Below, piece by piece: positions 36,089 to 47,027 of a DNA stretch of 64,000 bases. The position numbers and the translations under genes are program-made. Below the pieces are notes generated by a model that saw only the letters and a program-made list of their open reading frames with translations, had not been told where the DNA came from and made no database searches. The DNA is from Ceratotherium simum simum (lineage: Eukaryota > Chordata > Mammalia > Perissodactyla > Rhinocerotidae). Where the stretch lies: NCBI RefSeq assembly GCF_000283155.1, contig NW_004454180.1, forward strand, positions 17,105,909 to 17,169,908. The letters are read 5' to 3'. Within the stretch, counting starts at the first letter, position 1; the number at the start of each line of letters is the position of its first letter.

Positions 36089-36164
36089 CCATTTCCATGA
36101 AATAAGACACCAGATGTTAATTTTAACCATTTCCATGAAATAAGACACCAGATGTTAATTTTAA
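36089..36164. repeat. Perfect 38-bp tandem duplication
   Basis: Two identical 38-bp units lie head to tail (36089-36126 and 36127-36164), each starting CCATTTCCATGAAATAAG and ending GTTAATTTTAA; CCAT of a third follows. Complete identity points to a recent duplication or an unstable short minisatellite. Confidence 0.97.
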
Positions 36165-36453
36165 CCATAGACAAATTCTGCTGCATCCTTCTCTGCTTCC
36201 TCCCCATCACTGTTCCTGCACAGGGCCCTTTGCAGGGGGATTGCCAGGTTTCATCTTCCTGGGAGTAGACCAGTTAAAGAGAAGATGTGGAGCACTGAGT
36301 TCCGCCGGGGCCTTGGAAGGATGCCATTTGTCTTGAGGTGAAGCCAAGTCAGTGTGTGTGTTTATATGCAAATCACTCTGTGCCACCCCCCAGGCCACCT
36401 TTGCTGCTGCTGCCAAGGGTTGTTCTGAAACAGCTCTGCTTGCTTGCTTTCTC

Positions 36454-36543
36454 TTCCTTCCTTCCTTCCTTCCTTCCTTCCTTCCTTCCTTCCTTCTTTC
36501 CTTTCTTCCTTCCTTCCTTCCTTCTTTCCTTTCTTCCTTTTCT
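36454..36543. repeat. (TTCC)n microsatellite
   Basis: A long TTCC array with TTCTTTCC interruptions that themselves recur as a higher-order block (CTTCTTTCCTTTCTTCC occurs twice). Two overlapping Pro/Ser/Leu-rich frames at 36338-36579 are translations of it, not genes. Confidence 0.95.
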
Positions 36544-36546
36544 TTT

Positions 36547-36588
36547 ATTGAGTTAACATTGGTTTATAACATTATATAAATTTCTTTT
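36547..36588 (-). mobile_element. Possible terminal stub of a young L1
   Basis: TATTGAGTTAACATTGGTTT followed by ATAACATTATATAAATTTC resembles the antisense of the last bases of an equid-lineage L1 3' UTR. It directly abuts the TTCC array, which would then be its decayed poly(A) tail. Only about 40 bp, so tentative. Confidence 0.38.
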
Positions 36589-39500
36589 TTTCACTGATTT
36601 GTGCTGCACCAGCACAGAGGACCAGTGCTGCCACGTCCCACACCTGCCGACCCTGCCCCACAAACAGAAGAGCCAGGCTATGAAGTAAGAACATTCCTGC
36701 CCAGCCGCGCGAGGAATGCAGAGACCATTCTTGCGTCCTGTGCTCCTCCGCTCTGCTCTTTGTAGACATGGCTGTTCTCTCTTATGCTGTTGAGGAATTC
36801 TGTAGAAAAGTGTGAGATCAGCTATATTGTCCCTTGCAGATGGCTGAGGGTTTAGGCAAGAGAATCAGAGGATTCTTGTACTTATTTCTTTAAGCTTTTC
36901 ATTGAGTAAATTCGTTGGAAGATGACTTGATGTTGATCATCCTAAACCGGTGTCCCTTTCACATATCTGCACAGAGGTGATCCTTTATCTAAGAAAATTG
37001 TATTTCATCTTTGAAAAAAATGAGGATGTTTCCTTTTTCCTCATTCTGTTCCCTTCAGAGAACACTAGTCATTCGGAGCTGGCTTTCCTTTGCCAGGCTT
37101 TGGTATCAACCAGCCTCTCTCAAGTCTCCCTCTCTCTGTTCTTCTCCGTTTCCATTTCCTTCTGTGCAGTTCACCTAAGCCTGCCTCCCCGCCTCTGACT
37201 GAGTCTTCAACGTGACTCTCATTTCTGTAATGGTTTTAGTTTTATTTTACTTTTCTTTCTGCTAACTTTCATATTATCTTCCATTAGAAGAATTTCTCTT
37301 CTTTGATTTTGTATTTTTTCCCATAGTCCACGCTTGTTTTAACTGCCTCAAGAGAATGGACAGATGTTTACTTTTAAACTTCTTCTGTTTCCTGTGCTAA
37401 GTCTTCAGAATAATATTCCACAACTGTGTTTACACCTGTATTCCTCTCCCCTGTGCGTGTCTGTGCGTGTGTGCGTTTACACGCGGGCCATCTCAGCTCC
37501 CGCTTCCTGCTGTCACGATGGCAGTTCTCTCCGGGGTGCCTGGAGGGGCTGGTGACACGAGGATTGGATGAGGTGGCAGCTTCAGTCCTTCTCCCCATGT
37601 GATGTGAGCTCAGCCTGAGGGACTTCACCACCCCCACAGCCCCGGTCTCTGTCCGGTGATTTAGGGCGATTTAGAGTTCGCTTTTCTGCTCGGAGGTCTC
37701 TGAACAGCGGCACAGGCTTGCGTCTGTTCCATCCTTCCCTGTTCTTTCCACCTCAAGTGCCTTTTACAGAGAAGGAGGCCCGGACACAGGAATGACAGCA
37801 TTGCTGATCTGCAGGGGTTCTGATTTTATCCCCACTCCTCTGCCACTCTGCGGTGTCTAACTCGGTACTCCAGGGGATGCCCAGCTCCCCGCTCACATCA
37901 CTTCCTCTCATCCTCCCACCAAGGATGCGGGTGAGACTTGCTGACTGCAGCACATGTAGGGACGCTGCCCCATTCTCCTTGTGGAAGGATGCACCTTGTT
38001 CATTGGCGGCCTCACTTGGTTATGGAAGGGCATCTTCTTACCAAGAAAGGAAAAAAAGAAAAACAAAAAAATCTAAATTCGAAAAAGCTATTTGAAAGCC
38101 CATTTTTAAAGTACAAACTCCTGAACTAATATTAGGCAGAAAGACACCCAACAATCCCTGATTGCTAGACTGATCCTTGATCATCTAACAATATGCTTAG
38201 ATTTTTAAATTCATGTTGTTACTCAGTTTTTCTTGTATTTTTCCAATTCTTGAGTGCACGTGTGCAATCTTTTCCACTTGGAGCATGAATCACTCTTTCA
38301 TCTTCTGAATTGTTCCTACTTTTAAATAGTTCTTTCCAGGAATACATATAACATTTTATTTTCCTTGCTGCTTTCAATTTTTACTCTCGTCAGTTTTCGT
38401 CATGTCCTCTTCACAGCACTTTTAATACTCCCATGGACTTTTTAAAATTAGAACAAATAGCACACAGAAAACAGATCCCTGTGAACTCTGAGCAATGCGC
38501 ACCAGGCTTTTCCCAACCAGTGGGAGGCGGCAGAGTTGATGGCTTTTGCTCTGGGTTGACCTTAGTTCATATTTACAAAAGTTTGTAAGTTGAAAGTTTA
38601 CAAGTTGAGGAGATGTTTTTGAGAGTCCGAGGCTTGGGATTGTGGTTGTTTGTAAGTAACGTTGAAGATGATGATGTCTTCTGTCATCTTATTTTGTTTT
38701 TGTGAGCTTGGGTAGGTGCAGAAAGTGTAGTCGAATGACAATATCTTGACTCTGCCAAACTTCCCTTGCATTTCTTTGTCACACGAATGGATGAACAGAT
38801 ACTGCCAGGCACCTTGTTTCTGTGTCAACACACGTTCTGCAGATACAATTTGTTGAGATCAATGAGCAGGCAGAGGGACAGTGGTGATATTCCAGATTCA
38901 TCGTCTGCTCCCAAGGCTGAGTTTGAGTGGCTTCTCTCAAACATTGCCAGCTGATTGGTGTTTTTTCTTTTTCACACACACACACATACACACACACTAC
39001 TACTACTTCTAAGTAAGAGAGTTAACAAGTGAAATTTGCTTCCTATAGTGGAGGCTTCTGGCTTCTGCTTAGGATGTAGAAGATGGAAAGTATGTCACTC
39101 CTACTGTTACAAGAAAAATCCAGGTAATTGACAAAAAAACAGTACCATCTGTTTGTCTCTCCTCTAAAACAAAAGCCTTAAGTCACTGGTCAAAAGGTGG
39201 GAAAAGCCTGCTGCCTTCAAGGCACAGGTGAAGATTCATGGCGAGCTGAGGAAGAAAAACTTCAACCCTCTGCTCCTGGGGGAGAGGTAGAAAACCATGC
39301 TGGGCCCAGACAGTTAGAGAATCTGCTACTGCAGAGGGCAGAGTTTTGATGAAGCCCACCCCACACCCCAGGGAGAGGGGCCTGCTGAGTACATTCTGGA
39401 CGTAGGTTATGGCAGTCACTGTGGGGAGCACGGTGAGACTGTGGAGAGAGAGTCCCTTTGAGGGTCAGGTACACAGGGAAGTCCTAAGGCTGAAGGAGGC

Positions 39501-39982
39501 AAATTGGCCCCACCTAAAGCCAAGCTGACAGCAGAGGAACTGAAGCCAGTGAGAGTTTCCATACTCTCCATATGTAGCCCCCGCAACAACACCCCTAACT
39601 CAGTTTAAGTCGTCACGAAAATGACTCAATTTCTCCTCCCTCCAAACTTTTACAGCAATTAAATATAAGAAAATGGCTCTATAGTGACTCTCCTTTTAAT
39701 GATTTCTGGATACCTTCTTTCTTTGTGTTGACACAAATATTTATTTCCCACCACTCCCTTTAAGTTCCATTTAGGTGATGCTGAAGGAGGTGGGGAGAAA
39801 GCCACCCAGATATCTTGGGGCAGGTCCCCAGCTGGCCCCTTGCCTGGGGAACACGGTTTTCAGTGCAGCGTGCACACAACACTCTTATATACCTCTTTAT
39901 TACAAGTGTTTTCGACATTTCTCCACATGCATTAAAGACTGGCTATCAAATCCAGTCCCTTAAATAATAAGAAAAATTAAGT
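36589..39982. other. Unassigned mostly unique sequence
   Basis: About 3.4 kb without a recognisable exon, RNA gene or named repeat, apart from the CA/TAC tract listed separately. CpGs are slightly more frequent around 37440-37680 but do not form an island. Confidence 0.42.
38973..39009. repeat. (CA)n followed by (TAC)n
   Basis: An imperfect CA array with one TA interruption, passing into four TAC units. Confidence 0.9.
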
Positions 39983-40840
39983 TGGACTTAGTCAAAATTT
40001 AAACTTCTTTTTATTTGAAAGATATTGTTAAGAATATAAAAAAATGTCACAGACTGAAGAAAAAGATTTCCAAAAACATACATTTAATAAAGGACATATC
40101 CAGAGGTATAAACAACTAACTCAAACTTAATAATATGAAAACAAACAATCCAGTTATGAAAGATACAAAAGGTTTGAACAGACGCTTCATGAAAGAAGAT
40201 ATATGGATGTCAAAGAAGTACACAAAAAGGATATGCAAAGTAAAAAACAATAAAATACTTTTTAGGATGGCCAAAAACCTGATATTACCAAATATTGCAA
40301 AGGTTGAAAAAAACTAAGTGGAGCAACGGGGACGCTCATCCATCGCTGGTGTGGATGCAAAATGCAACGGCCGCTTTGGAAAACAGTTTGGCAGTTTCTT
40401 ATGAAGCTAAAAACACGCTGTATGACCTAGCAATCCCTCTCTTTTTTCCCAAGAAAACTTATATTCCCTCAAAACCTGTATGCAAATGTTTATAATGGCT
40501 GCATTCATCTTGCCAAAAGCTGGAAGCATTGGAAACGTCTTTTAGCAGCGAATAAACTGCTATATATCCATGCACAGTGATGCTACTCAGCATTACAAAG
40601 ATGGAACTACTGATACGCACAACGTCACAGGTGAATCTCAAATTCACGATAGCAAGACTATGTCCTATAGGATTCCATTTATAGAAAAAGACAACACCAT
40701 AGGGACAGAAAGCAGAGCAGTTGTGGACAGGGACTCGATGTCGGGAGAATGGTTGATTCAAAGAATCGACACAAAAAAGTTTGCCTATTTGAATTCGTGT
40801 GTCCATAACCTCTTTACTTTCAACAAACTCAGTTTCGTTG
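39983..40840 (+). mobile_element. LINE-1 3' part (sense)
   Basis: Collinear with the end of L1 ORF2 and the 3' UTR: TTGGACTTAGTCAAAATTTA, GTCACAGACTGAAGAAAAAG, a TTGAACAGACGCTTCATGAA segment, AACAGTTTGGCAGTTTCTTA and ATTCCATTTATAGAAAAAGA. The frame at 40135-40317 has the degenerate ORF2 segment GLNRRFMKEDIWMSKKYTKR. 5'-truncated, with small deletions (for example the lost TTMRYH-type segment near 40270). Confidence 0.86.
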
Positions 40841-41699
40841 TATTAAGCAGTCACATAGAGCTGTGTTTCCCTGGCTCAGGAAAGTAGCAATAAATTTCCT
40901 TTTGAAGACACCTACACCTCTGTATGTGTTGTACAGATGGCGTTACTTGAATTAGGAAGAAAGCCTTGAATGTGTGTGAGTTTTCTGCTAAATGTCTATG
41001 AATATCTCTGTATGAGAAGGAGGAGAGAAAAGTGAGGAACTGAGAAACCCCATCCTTCTTCACTCCATCTGCCTGACTAATTTAGGAAAAAAACCCAAAA
41101 TAATACATATATCTTTATTCTTCGTTTGTAACTATTTTTGTTACAATGAACCCAAGAATCTCTTTTAAATTACTTTTAAAGAACAAATAAAGCTTCTGGG
41201 ATTTATACTTCATGGGGGAGTTAAAATATTACAACAGAGCTATAAAATTGATTGTCCTATTTTAGTATCCAGTGATTCCATTCTTTAGAGTTCATCACAG
41301 TTAGAACTTGTAGACAGGTCGTCTTGACTAAAAACATTTTCGTATACAGAATCCTTAACTCACCTCCTTGTGTATACCCAGGAAGTATTCCTTACACTTT
41401 CCTTTAAAAAAATACTCACAGAAAGAAACTTCCAGACTGAAAATAGTGCATCTTAGATGATCCAAGGATGAATTTGGATCACAATGACCCCCAGGATTAC
41501 ATAGCAGTCTACTGAAAGATGGCTTCATGTTCCTTCTCACTGGTGACCTAGACCAAGGAATAGGAAGTTGGTTTGTAGGTGACTTCAAAGTTGGTGATAA
41601 ATAGCAGCACAAGAAATGATAAAATTCATTTAACTTGGAAAGTTAGAAAAGCAGCCAGAGATATAGTAAAAAATATGAAAGTGGAGCAGAATATGTGAT
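40841..41699. other. Unassigned sequence
   Basis: No exon or recognised repeat; AT-rich. Confidence 0.4.
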
Positions 41700-42010
41700 C
41701 TTTTGAAGATAATTCAGTTATTCAACAAATATTTATTCTATGTATCTCTAAACAATTTTACTATGTGTCATGCTATGTGTTTAAAAATTATACTCTTATA
41801 GTACCTATAAAACATATGCATGAAAAAGACAACAAAACGGATCCTCATGCCTGATGAAAGACACTGGGAAGAGGAAGGGGTATTTTATAGAAAGATGATC
41901 AAGGAAAGTTTCAGGGAGAATAAGATTTGGCCTTTGCACAGAATATTAAACATGAGTAGATATGTAGAGAAGAGGGGGTGGTTTTCCAGATCCTTAGATC
42001 TCTTATGAAA
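41700..42010 (-). repeat. Possible LINE-2 3' region (antisense)
   Basis: Begins with AGTTATTCAACAAATATTTA followed by TTCTATGTAT, the antisense of the L2 3' terminus. The GTGTCATGCTATGTGTT that follows fits the next consensus segment. The right limit is unclear. Confidence 0.5.
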
Positions 42011-42074
42011 ACCAGAATTTGGAGATGATGGAAAAGGAAGAAAGCAAAGAAATTAAGGTGGATTATTACAGGTT

Positions 42075-42250
42075 AGAGATAGGAACATTGATTTAAGATT
42101 CCTGAACCCAGGTTCAAGTTCTGAGTTTGCCAACACCTTGTGCTTTGATCCTGGACAAGGTAATTGATTTTTGTGCCTCAGTTTCCTCATCTGTAGTATT
42201 AAAGGGAAGGACCAAATTACCTCTGAGGTCCTTTCCAATTCTACAATACG
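42075..42250 (+). repeat. MIR-like SINE
   Basis: Sense MIR features: GAACCCAGGTTCAAGTTCTG, ATCCTGGACAAGGTAATTGA, GTGCCTCAGTTTCCTCATCT and GTAGTATTAAAGGGAAGGAC. The tail GAGGTCCTTTCCAATTCTAC is typical of a MIR-related variant. Confidence 0.8.
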
Positions 42251-43180
42251 TACTCTTTGAATCCAGTATTCAGTGTTCATTGTGGAGATGAGAATCCCCA
42301 TCACGAGAATCCGTTGTATCCACGCTGCAGCAGTCCTGTCTCAGTGGCTCCCATATCCATCAATGTGGTCCCACCACCCGTGGCGGCCGAGGCAAAAGTC
42401 TCCAGAACAGCCTGGGAAGGATACGAGGATGAGTGTGTGGAGGCCATTAGAGTTGAAAGCAGATTCTGGGAAAACACAGCTGCTAATTGACAGAAACAAA
42501 ATCCCCATGAAAGAGATTGTTAAGTTTCCTTTTTGTATTAAATTTTGTATTTTTAGATAATTGTAGACTTGCATGCAGTTGTAAAAAATGATACAAAGTG
42601 GTCCTATGTATTATTTATCCAGTTTACACAAATAACATCTTGCAAAGCTATAGCACAATATCACAGCCAAAGTACTAGCATTTGTATGACAACGTACAGA
42701 ACATTTGCATCACCAGAAGGACCCCTTGTGTCACCCTTTTGTAGCCGACCACCCCCTGGTCCTTCCCTGACCCTGGCAACCACTAATCTGTGCTCCATTT
42801 CTAAATTTTGTCATTTCAAAACTTTTATATCAGTGGAATCATACATTATATAACCTTTTTGAAACAGCTTTTTTCACTCACCATGTTTCCTTGGAGATGC
42901 ATCCAAATTGTTGCATGTATCAATAATTCATTTATTTTTAATGCTGAGGAGTGTTCCATGGCATAGATCCATGACACTTTGCTTAACTATTCACCCATTT
43001 TATGCCATTTGGGCTGTTTCCAGTTTCTGAGTATTATACATAAAGCTACTAAATATTTGAGCACAGATTTTTGTACAAACATACATCTTCATTTTTCTGA
43101 GATAAATGCCCGAGAGTGTAGCTGCGGGGTTACATAGTAATTGCACAATTCAGTTCTATAAGAAAATGTCAAACTATTGT

Positions 43181-43420
43181 CTAGAATGACTGTGTGGTTT
43201 TACATTCCCACCACCAACATATGAGTGGTCCAGTTTCTTTGCATCCTTGCCAGAAGTAGGCATCTTCGCTATTTTTAATTTTGTCCATTCTTATAGACAT
43301 ATAGTGATATCTCATTGTGGTTTGAATTTGCATTTCCCTGATGGCTAATAATGTTGAGCATCTTGTTCTCTGCTCTTTGCCATCTGTGTATCCTCTTTGG
43401 AGGATACACTCCCACTTCAT
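43181..43420 (-). pseudogene. LINE-1 ORF2 C-terminal remnant
   Basis: The frame contains TRCSTLLAIREMQIQTTMRY, then CKETGPLICWWWECKTTQSF, matching the conserved ORF2 C-terminal block. Stops bound it on both sides. Confidence 0.88.
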
Positions 43421-43856
43421 TCTTCACTTTCAAAATCGTTTTAGCTATTCTAGGATCTGTGCTTTTCTATAAAAAATTTATAATAAGCTTGTCTATGTCT
43501 ACAAAAACCCTTGCTGGGATTTTGATAGGATTGCATGAAACATTAGATCGATTTGGGGAGAATTGACATCTTTTCTGTGTTGACTCTTCCCATCCATTAA
43601 CACAATATGTCTCTCCATTTACTTAGATGTTTGATTTCTCTCATGACCATTTTGTCATGACATCAATGAATCAGCATGCACTGCACTTGTTTTTTTATGT
43701 GTATGCCTAAGTACTTCACCAACTTTGGAGTAATTGTAAATCAATCTCAGCTTTCACTTTCACACGTTCGCTGTTACACTGTAGAAATGCAATTGATTTT
43801 TGTGTGTTGATCTTATATCCAGCGACCTTGCTGAATTCACTTATTAGTTCTAGGAG

Positions 43857-43875
43857 TTTTTTTTTTTTTTTTTTT
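43857..43875. repeat. T19 homopolymer
   Basis: Nineteen consecutive T inside the ORF2 reverse-transcriptase region of the antisense L1, replacing a shorter T-run of the consensus. Confidence 0.95.
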
Positions 43876-45399
43876 GGAGATTTCTCAAGATTTTCTATCT
43901 AAACAATTGTGTCACCTGCAAAGAGGAAAAGTTTTATTTCTTCTTTTCTAATTTGTATCCATTCTATTTCCTTTCTTGACCTATTGCACTTTCTAGAATT
44001 TCTAGCATTAGGTTTCATAAGGGTGTGAGAGTGAAAATTCTTCCCTTGTTTCTGATTTTAGGGGGTAAGCTTCAGCCTTTTGCAATTAAGCATGATGTCA
44101 CAACAGGGATTTTTGTAGATGCTCTTTATCAATTTGAGATAATTCTACCTTTGTTCCTAAATTGCTATGAGTTTCTATCATGAATGAATATTGGATTTTG
44201 TCAAATGTTTTTCTGTCAGTTGAAATGATTTTATGATGGTTCTTCTTTAGTCTGTTATCTGATGGATTACACTGACTTATTTTTGAATGTTGAGCCAGCA
44301 TCACAGCTGGAACAAATACCTTTGGTTATGGTGTATAATTTTTTTATATATGCATTGTTAGATTCAGCAATTTTGTTGAGGATTTTTACATCTAAATTCA
44401 TGGGAAATATCGATTTGTTTTCTTTTTTTTTTTGTACCTTTTTGTCTTCTTTTTGTTGGAGAGTAATACCAGCGTTATAAAATGAGTAGGCAAATGTTCT
44501 CTCTCTTCATCTGTTTTCTGGAACAGATTGTGTAAAACTCGTGTTACTTCTTTCGTTTTTGGTAGAATTCTCCGGTGAAACCACTTGGGTTTGAAGATTT
44601 CTTTTGGGGAGGTTTTAAATTATGAGTTTAATTTTCTTATTAGTTTTTAGCAGATTCAAATGATCTTTTTTCTATTTGGTGAGCTGTGATAGTTTGTAAT
44701 TTTTAAGGAGTGGTTTCATCTCACTAAAGTTGTCAAATTTACGTGTGTTGATTTTTGGTAGTATTTCCTCATTCTTTTGATGTCTGCCTATACTGTTACC
44801 CCCTGTTTCATTTCTTAAATTGGTGATTTGTGTTTTCTTTCTTTTTTTCTTTGTCAGTCTTGCTAAGTTTGTTGATTCTGTGAATATTTTCAAAGAACCA
44901 GCTTTCTGTTTCATTGATTTACTCTATTGTTCCTACTTTCGAGTTCATTGATTTCTGCTTTTACCTCCTTCCTTTAATGTGCTTTGGATCTACTCTCTCT
45001 TCTTTTTTTATTTTCTTGTAGTAGGAACTGACAGGACGCATTGGCGATTCGTCCTCTCTTCTAGTGAAAGCACGGATGCTATGCATTTTCCTCTCATTCC
45101 TGCTTTAGCTACACTCACATACTGTGAAACGTTGTATTTCATGTTCTATTTTTACAATTTCCTGCGAGAGTTTCTCTTGGACCCATATATTATTTACAAA
45201 AGTGTTGTTTACTTTCCAAGTGTTCGAGTGTTTGTGTTTTTTTTCTCTGTTGGTTTTCAATTTGATTCAGATATGAGCAAAGGACATACTCTGTGCAATG
45301 TATGATATATATGATTTCATTTCTTTTGAATTTGTTGCTTTTTTTTTTATTTCACAGGATATGAGCTATCTTGATGAGTGTTGGACATTTGAAAAAAAT

Positions 45400-45421
45400 A
45401 CACACACACACACACACACAC
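45400..45421. repeat. (AC)11 microsatellite
   Basis: Eleven AC units after an A-run, inside the antisense L1. Confidence 0.95.
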
Positions 45422-45630
45422 TGCTGTTGTTGGGTGGAGTGTTCTATATGTCAGTTAGGTCCTTTGGCTGAGTGTGTTCAATTCTTCTATATTGTCACTA
45501 TTCAATATTTCTATTAATTACTCCGAGTGGATTGAATAAGTCTCCATGCATGATTGAGAGTGAGTCTATTTCGCCTCTCTGCTCCATCAGTGTTTCCTTC
45601 TTGTATTTTGAGACTTTATTGTTTGTGCCT

Positions 45631-45730
45631 NNNNNNNNNNNNNNNNNNNNNNNNNNNNNNNNNNNNNNNNNNNNNNNNNNNNNNNNNNNNNNNNNNNNNN
45701 NNNNNNNNNNNNNNNNNNNNNNNNNNNNNN
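45631..45730. other. Assembly gap (100 N)
   Basis: Exactly 100 N, the usual placeholder for a gap of unknown size. Both sides are antisense L1 in the same orientation, so the gap probably arose from repeat ambiguity. Frames spanning it (45472-45833) are artefacts. Confidence 0.99.
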
Positions 45731-45885
45731 TGTAATGCTCCTGTCTTTCTCTAGTATTTTTCTTTGCTCTGAAATCTAACTTACTTGATATTAACATAAC
45801 AGCTTTAACCTGTTTTTTGTTTAATGTATTCATGGTACATACTTCTCCATCCTTTCACTTTCAACTTAACCATGTCCTTGTACTT

Positions 45886-45969
45886 AAAGTGAGTTGTTTT
45901 TGGAGACAGCATATCACTTCTTTATACACTCAATCGCTCCTTTAATTGGTATATTTATCCCATTCACAT
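45886..45969. repeat. 84-bp direct repeat, copy 1
   Basis: Starts AAAGTGAGTTGTTTTTGGAG and ends TATCCCATTCACAT. It matches 46562-46645 at 81 of 84 positions with no gap. It lies in antisense L1 text. Confidence 0.95.
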
Positions 45970-46561
45970 ATAGGGTAATTATTGATATGCCTTTAGTCTG
46001 CCATCTTATTATTTGTTTCCTCTTTGTTATCTCTGTCTCTGTTTCTCTCTTCTTGTCTTTCTGAGGGTTACCTAAACATTTTATAGGAATCTGTCTTAAT
46101 TTATTTATAGTGTTTTTGTGGGTCTCTTTGGATAGTTTTGCAGAAGTTACTCTGAATATTACTATATATCTATCTACACATACAAACACAAAAATACACA
46201 CTGGTATCAACATTTTACTGCTTTGAGTGAAGTGTAGGAACCTTACTTCTATTTAGGTCTCTTTAACCTCCACAATTTTTAAATATAATCATGTTGAGTA
46301 TTTCTTCTTGATTCATTGAGCACCACATCAGGTGATATAGTTTTTACTTCAACCATCAAATATGATTTAAGAAACTCATGAGAAGGACTTTCTTTTATAT
46401 TTATCCCTACATTTACCCATGCTGATGTTCTCTCTCCTTTCTAAGTTACAAGATTTATTCTGTTCTGACATCATTTCTGTTTAAAGAACTTTCTTCTAGC
46501 CATCCTTTACAGGTAGGTTAGCCAGCAACCAACTCTTTTAGTTTTCCTTCATCTAAGAAGG

Positions 46562-46645
46562 AAAGTGAGTTGTTTTTGGAGACAGCATATCATTTTTTTA
46601 TACACTCAATCTCTCCTTTAATTGGTATATTTATCCCATTCACAT
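46562..46645. repeat. 84-bp direct repeat, copy 2
   Basis: Second copy of the 45886-45969 segment, 676 bp downstream, with three substitutions. The sequence on either side differs from that around copy 1. Confidence 0.95.
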
Positions 46646-46835
46646 TTCCCTTTATTTCCCTTTCATTCCTGAAGGATGTTTTCATCAGAAACAGAATTTA
46701 TATTTAGCAGTCCTTTTCCTTCAGAACTTGAAAAATGTGCTATTTCTTTCTGGCATCCATGATCTCAGATGAGAAATATACTAGAATTTGAATTGGTGCT
46801 CCCATACAAGTAATATGTCATTTTTCTCTGTTTTC

Positions 46836-47027
46836 TTTTTCTTGTTTTGGTGAGGAAGATTTGCCCTGAGCTAACACCTGTGCCAGTCTTCCTATTTTGT
46901 ATGTAGGTCGCCCCCACAGCATGGCTGATGAGCGGAGTAGTTTCGTGCCTGGGATCCGTGCCTGTGAACCTGGGCCACCAAAGCAGAGCGCACAAAACTT
47001 AACCCCTCAGCCTGGGGGGCCAGCCCC
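46836..47027 (-). mobile_element. ERE-type SINE (antisense)
   Basis: Right end GGGGGGCCAGCCCC is the antisense 5' head; moving left come CCTGGGATCC, an ATGGCTGATGAGCGGAGTAG segment and the 3' unit GAGCTAACACCTGTGCCAGT, then GGTGAGGAAGA and a T-rich tail. The 3' unit is present once. CTGTTTTC flanks both sides (46828-46835 and 47035-47042), a partial target duplication. It inserted into the long antisense L1 and lacks the CTTTGGGG middle part. Confidence 0.9.

Noticed and set aside
36338..36579. Two Pro/Ser/Leu-rich reading frames
   Set aside because: They are translations of the TTCC microsatellite in two frames.
45472..45833. Frames spanning the N gap
   Set aside because: Their length is created by the Ns; the flanks are antisense L1.
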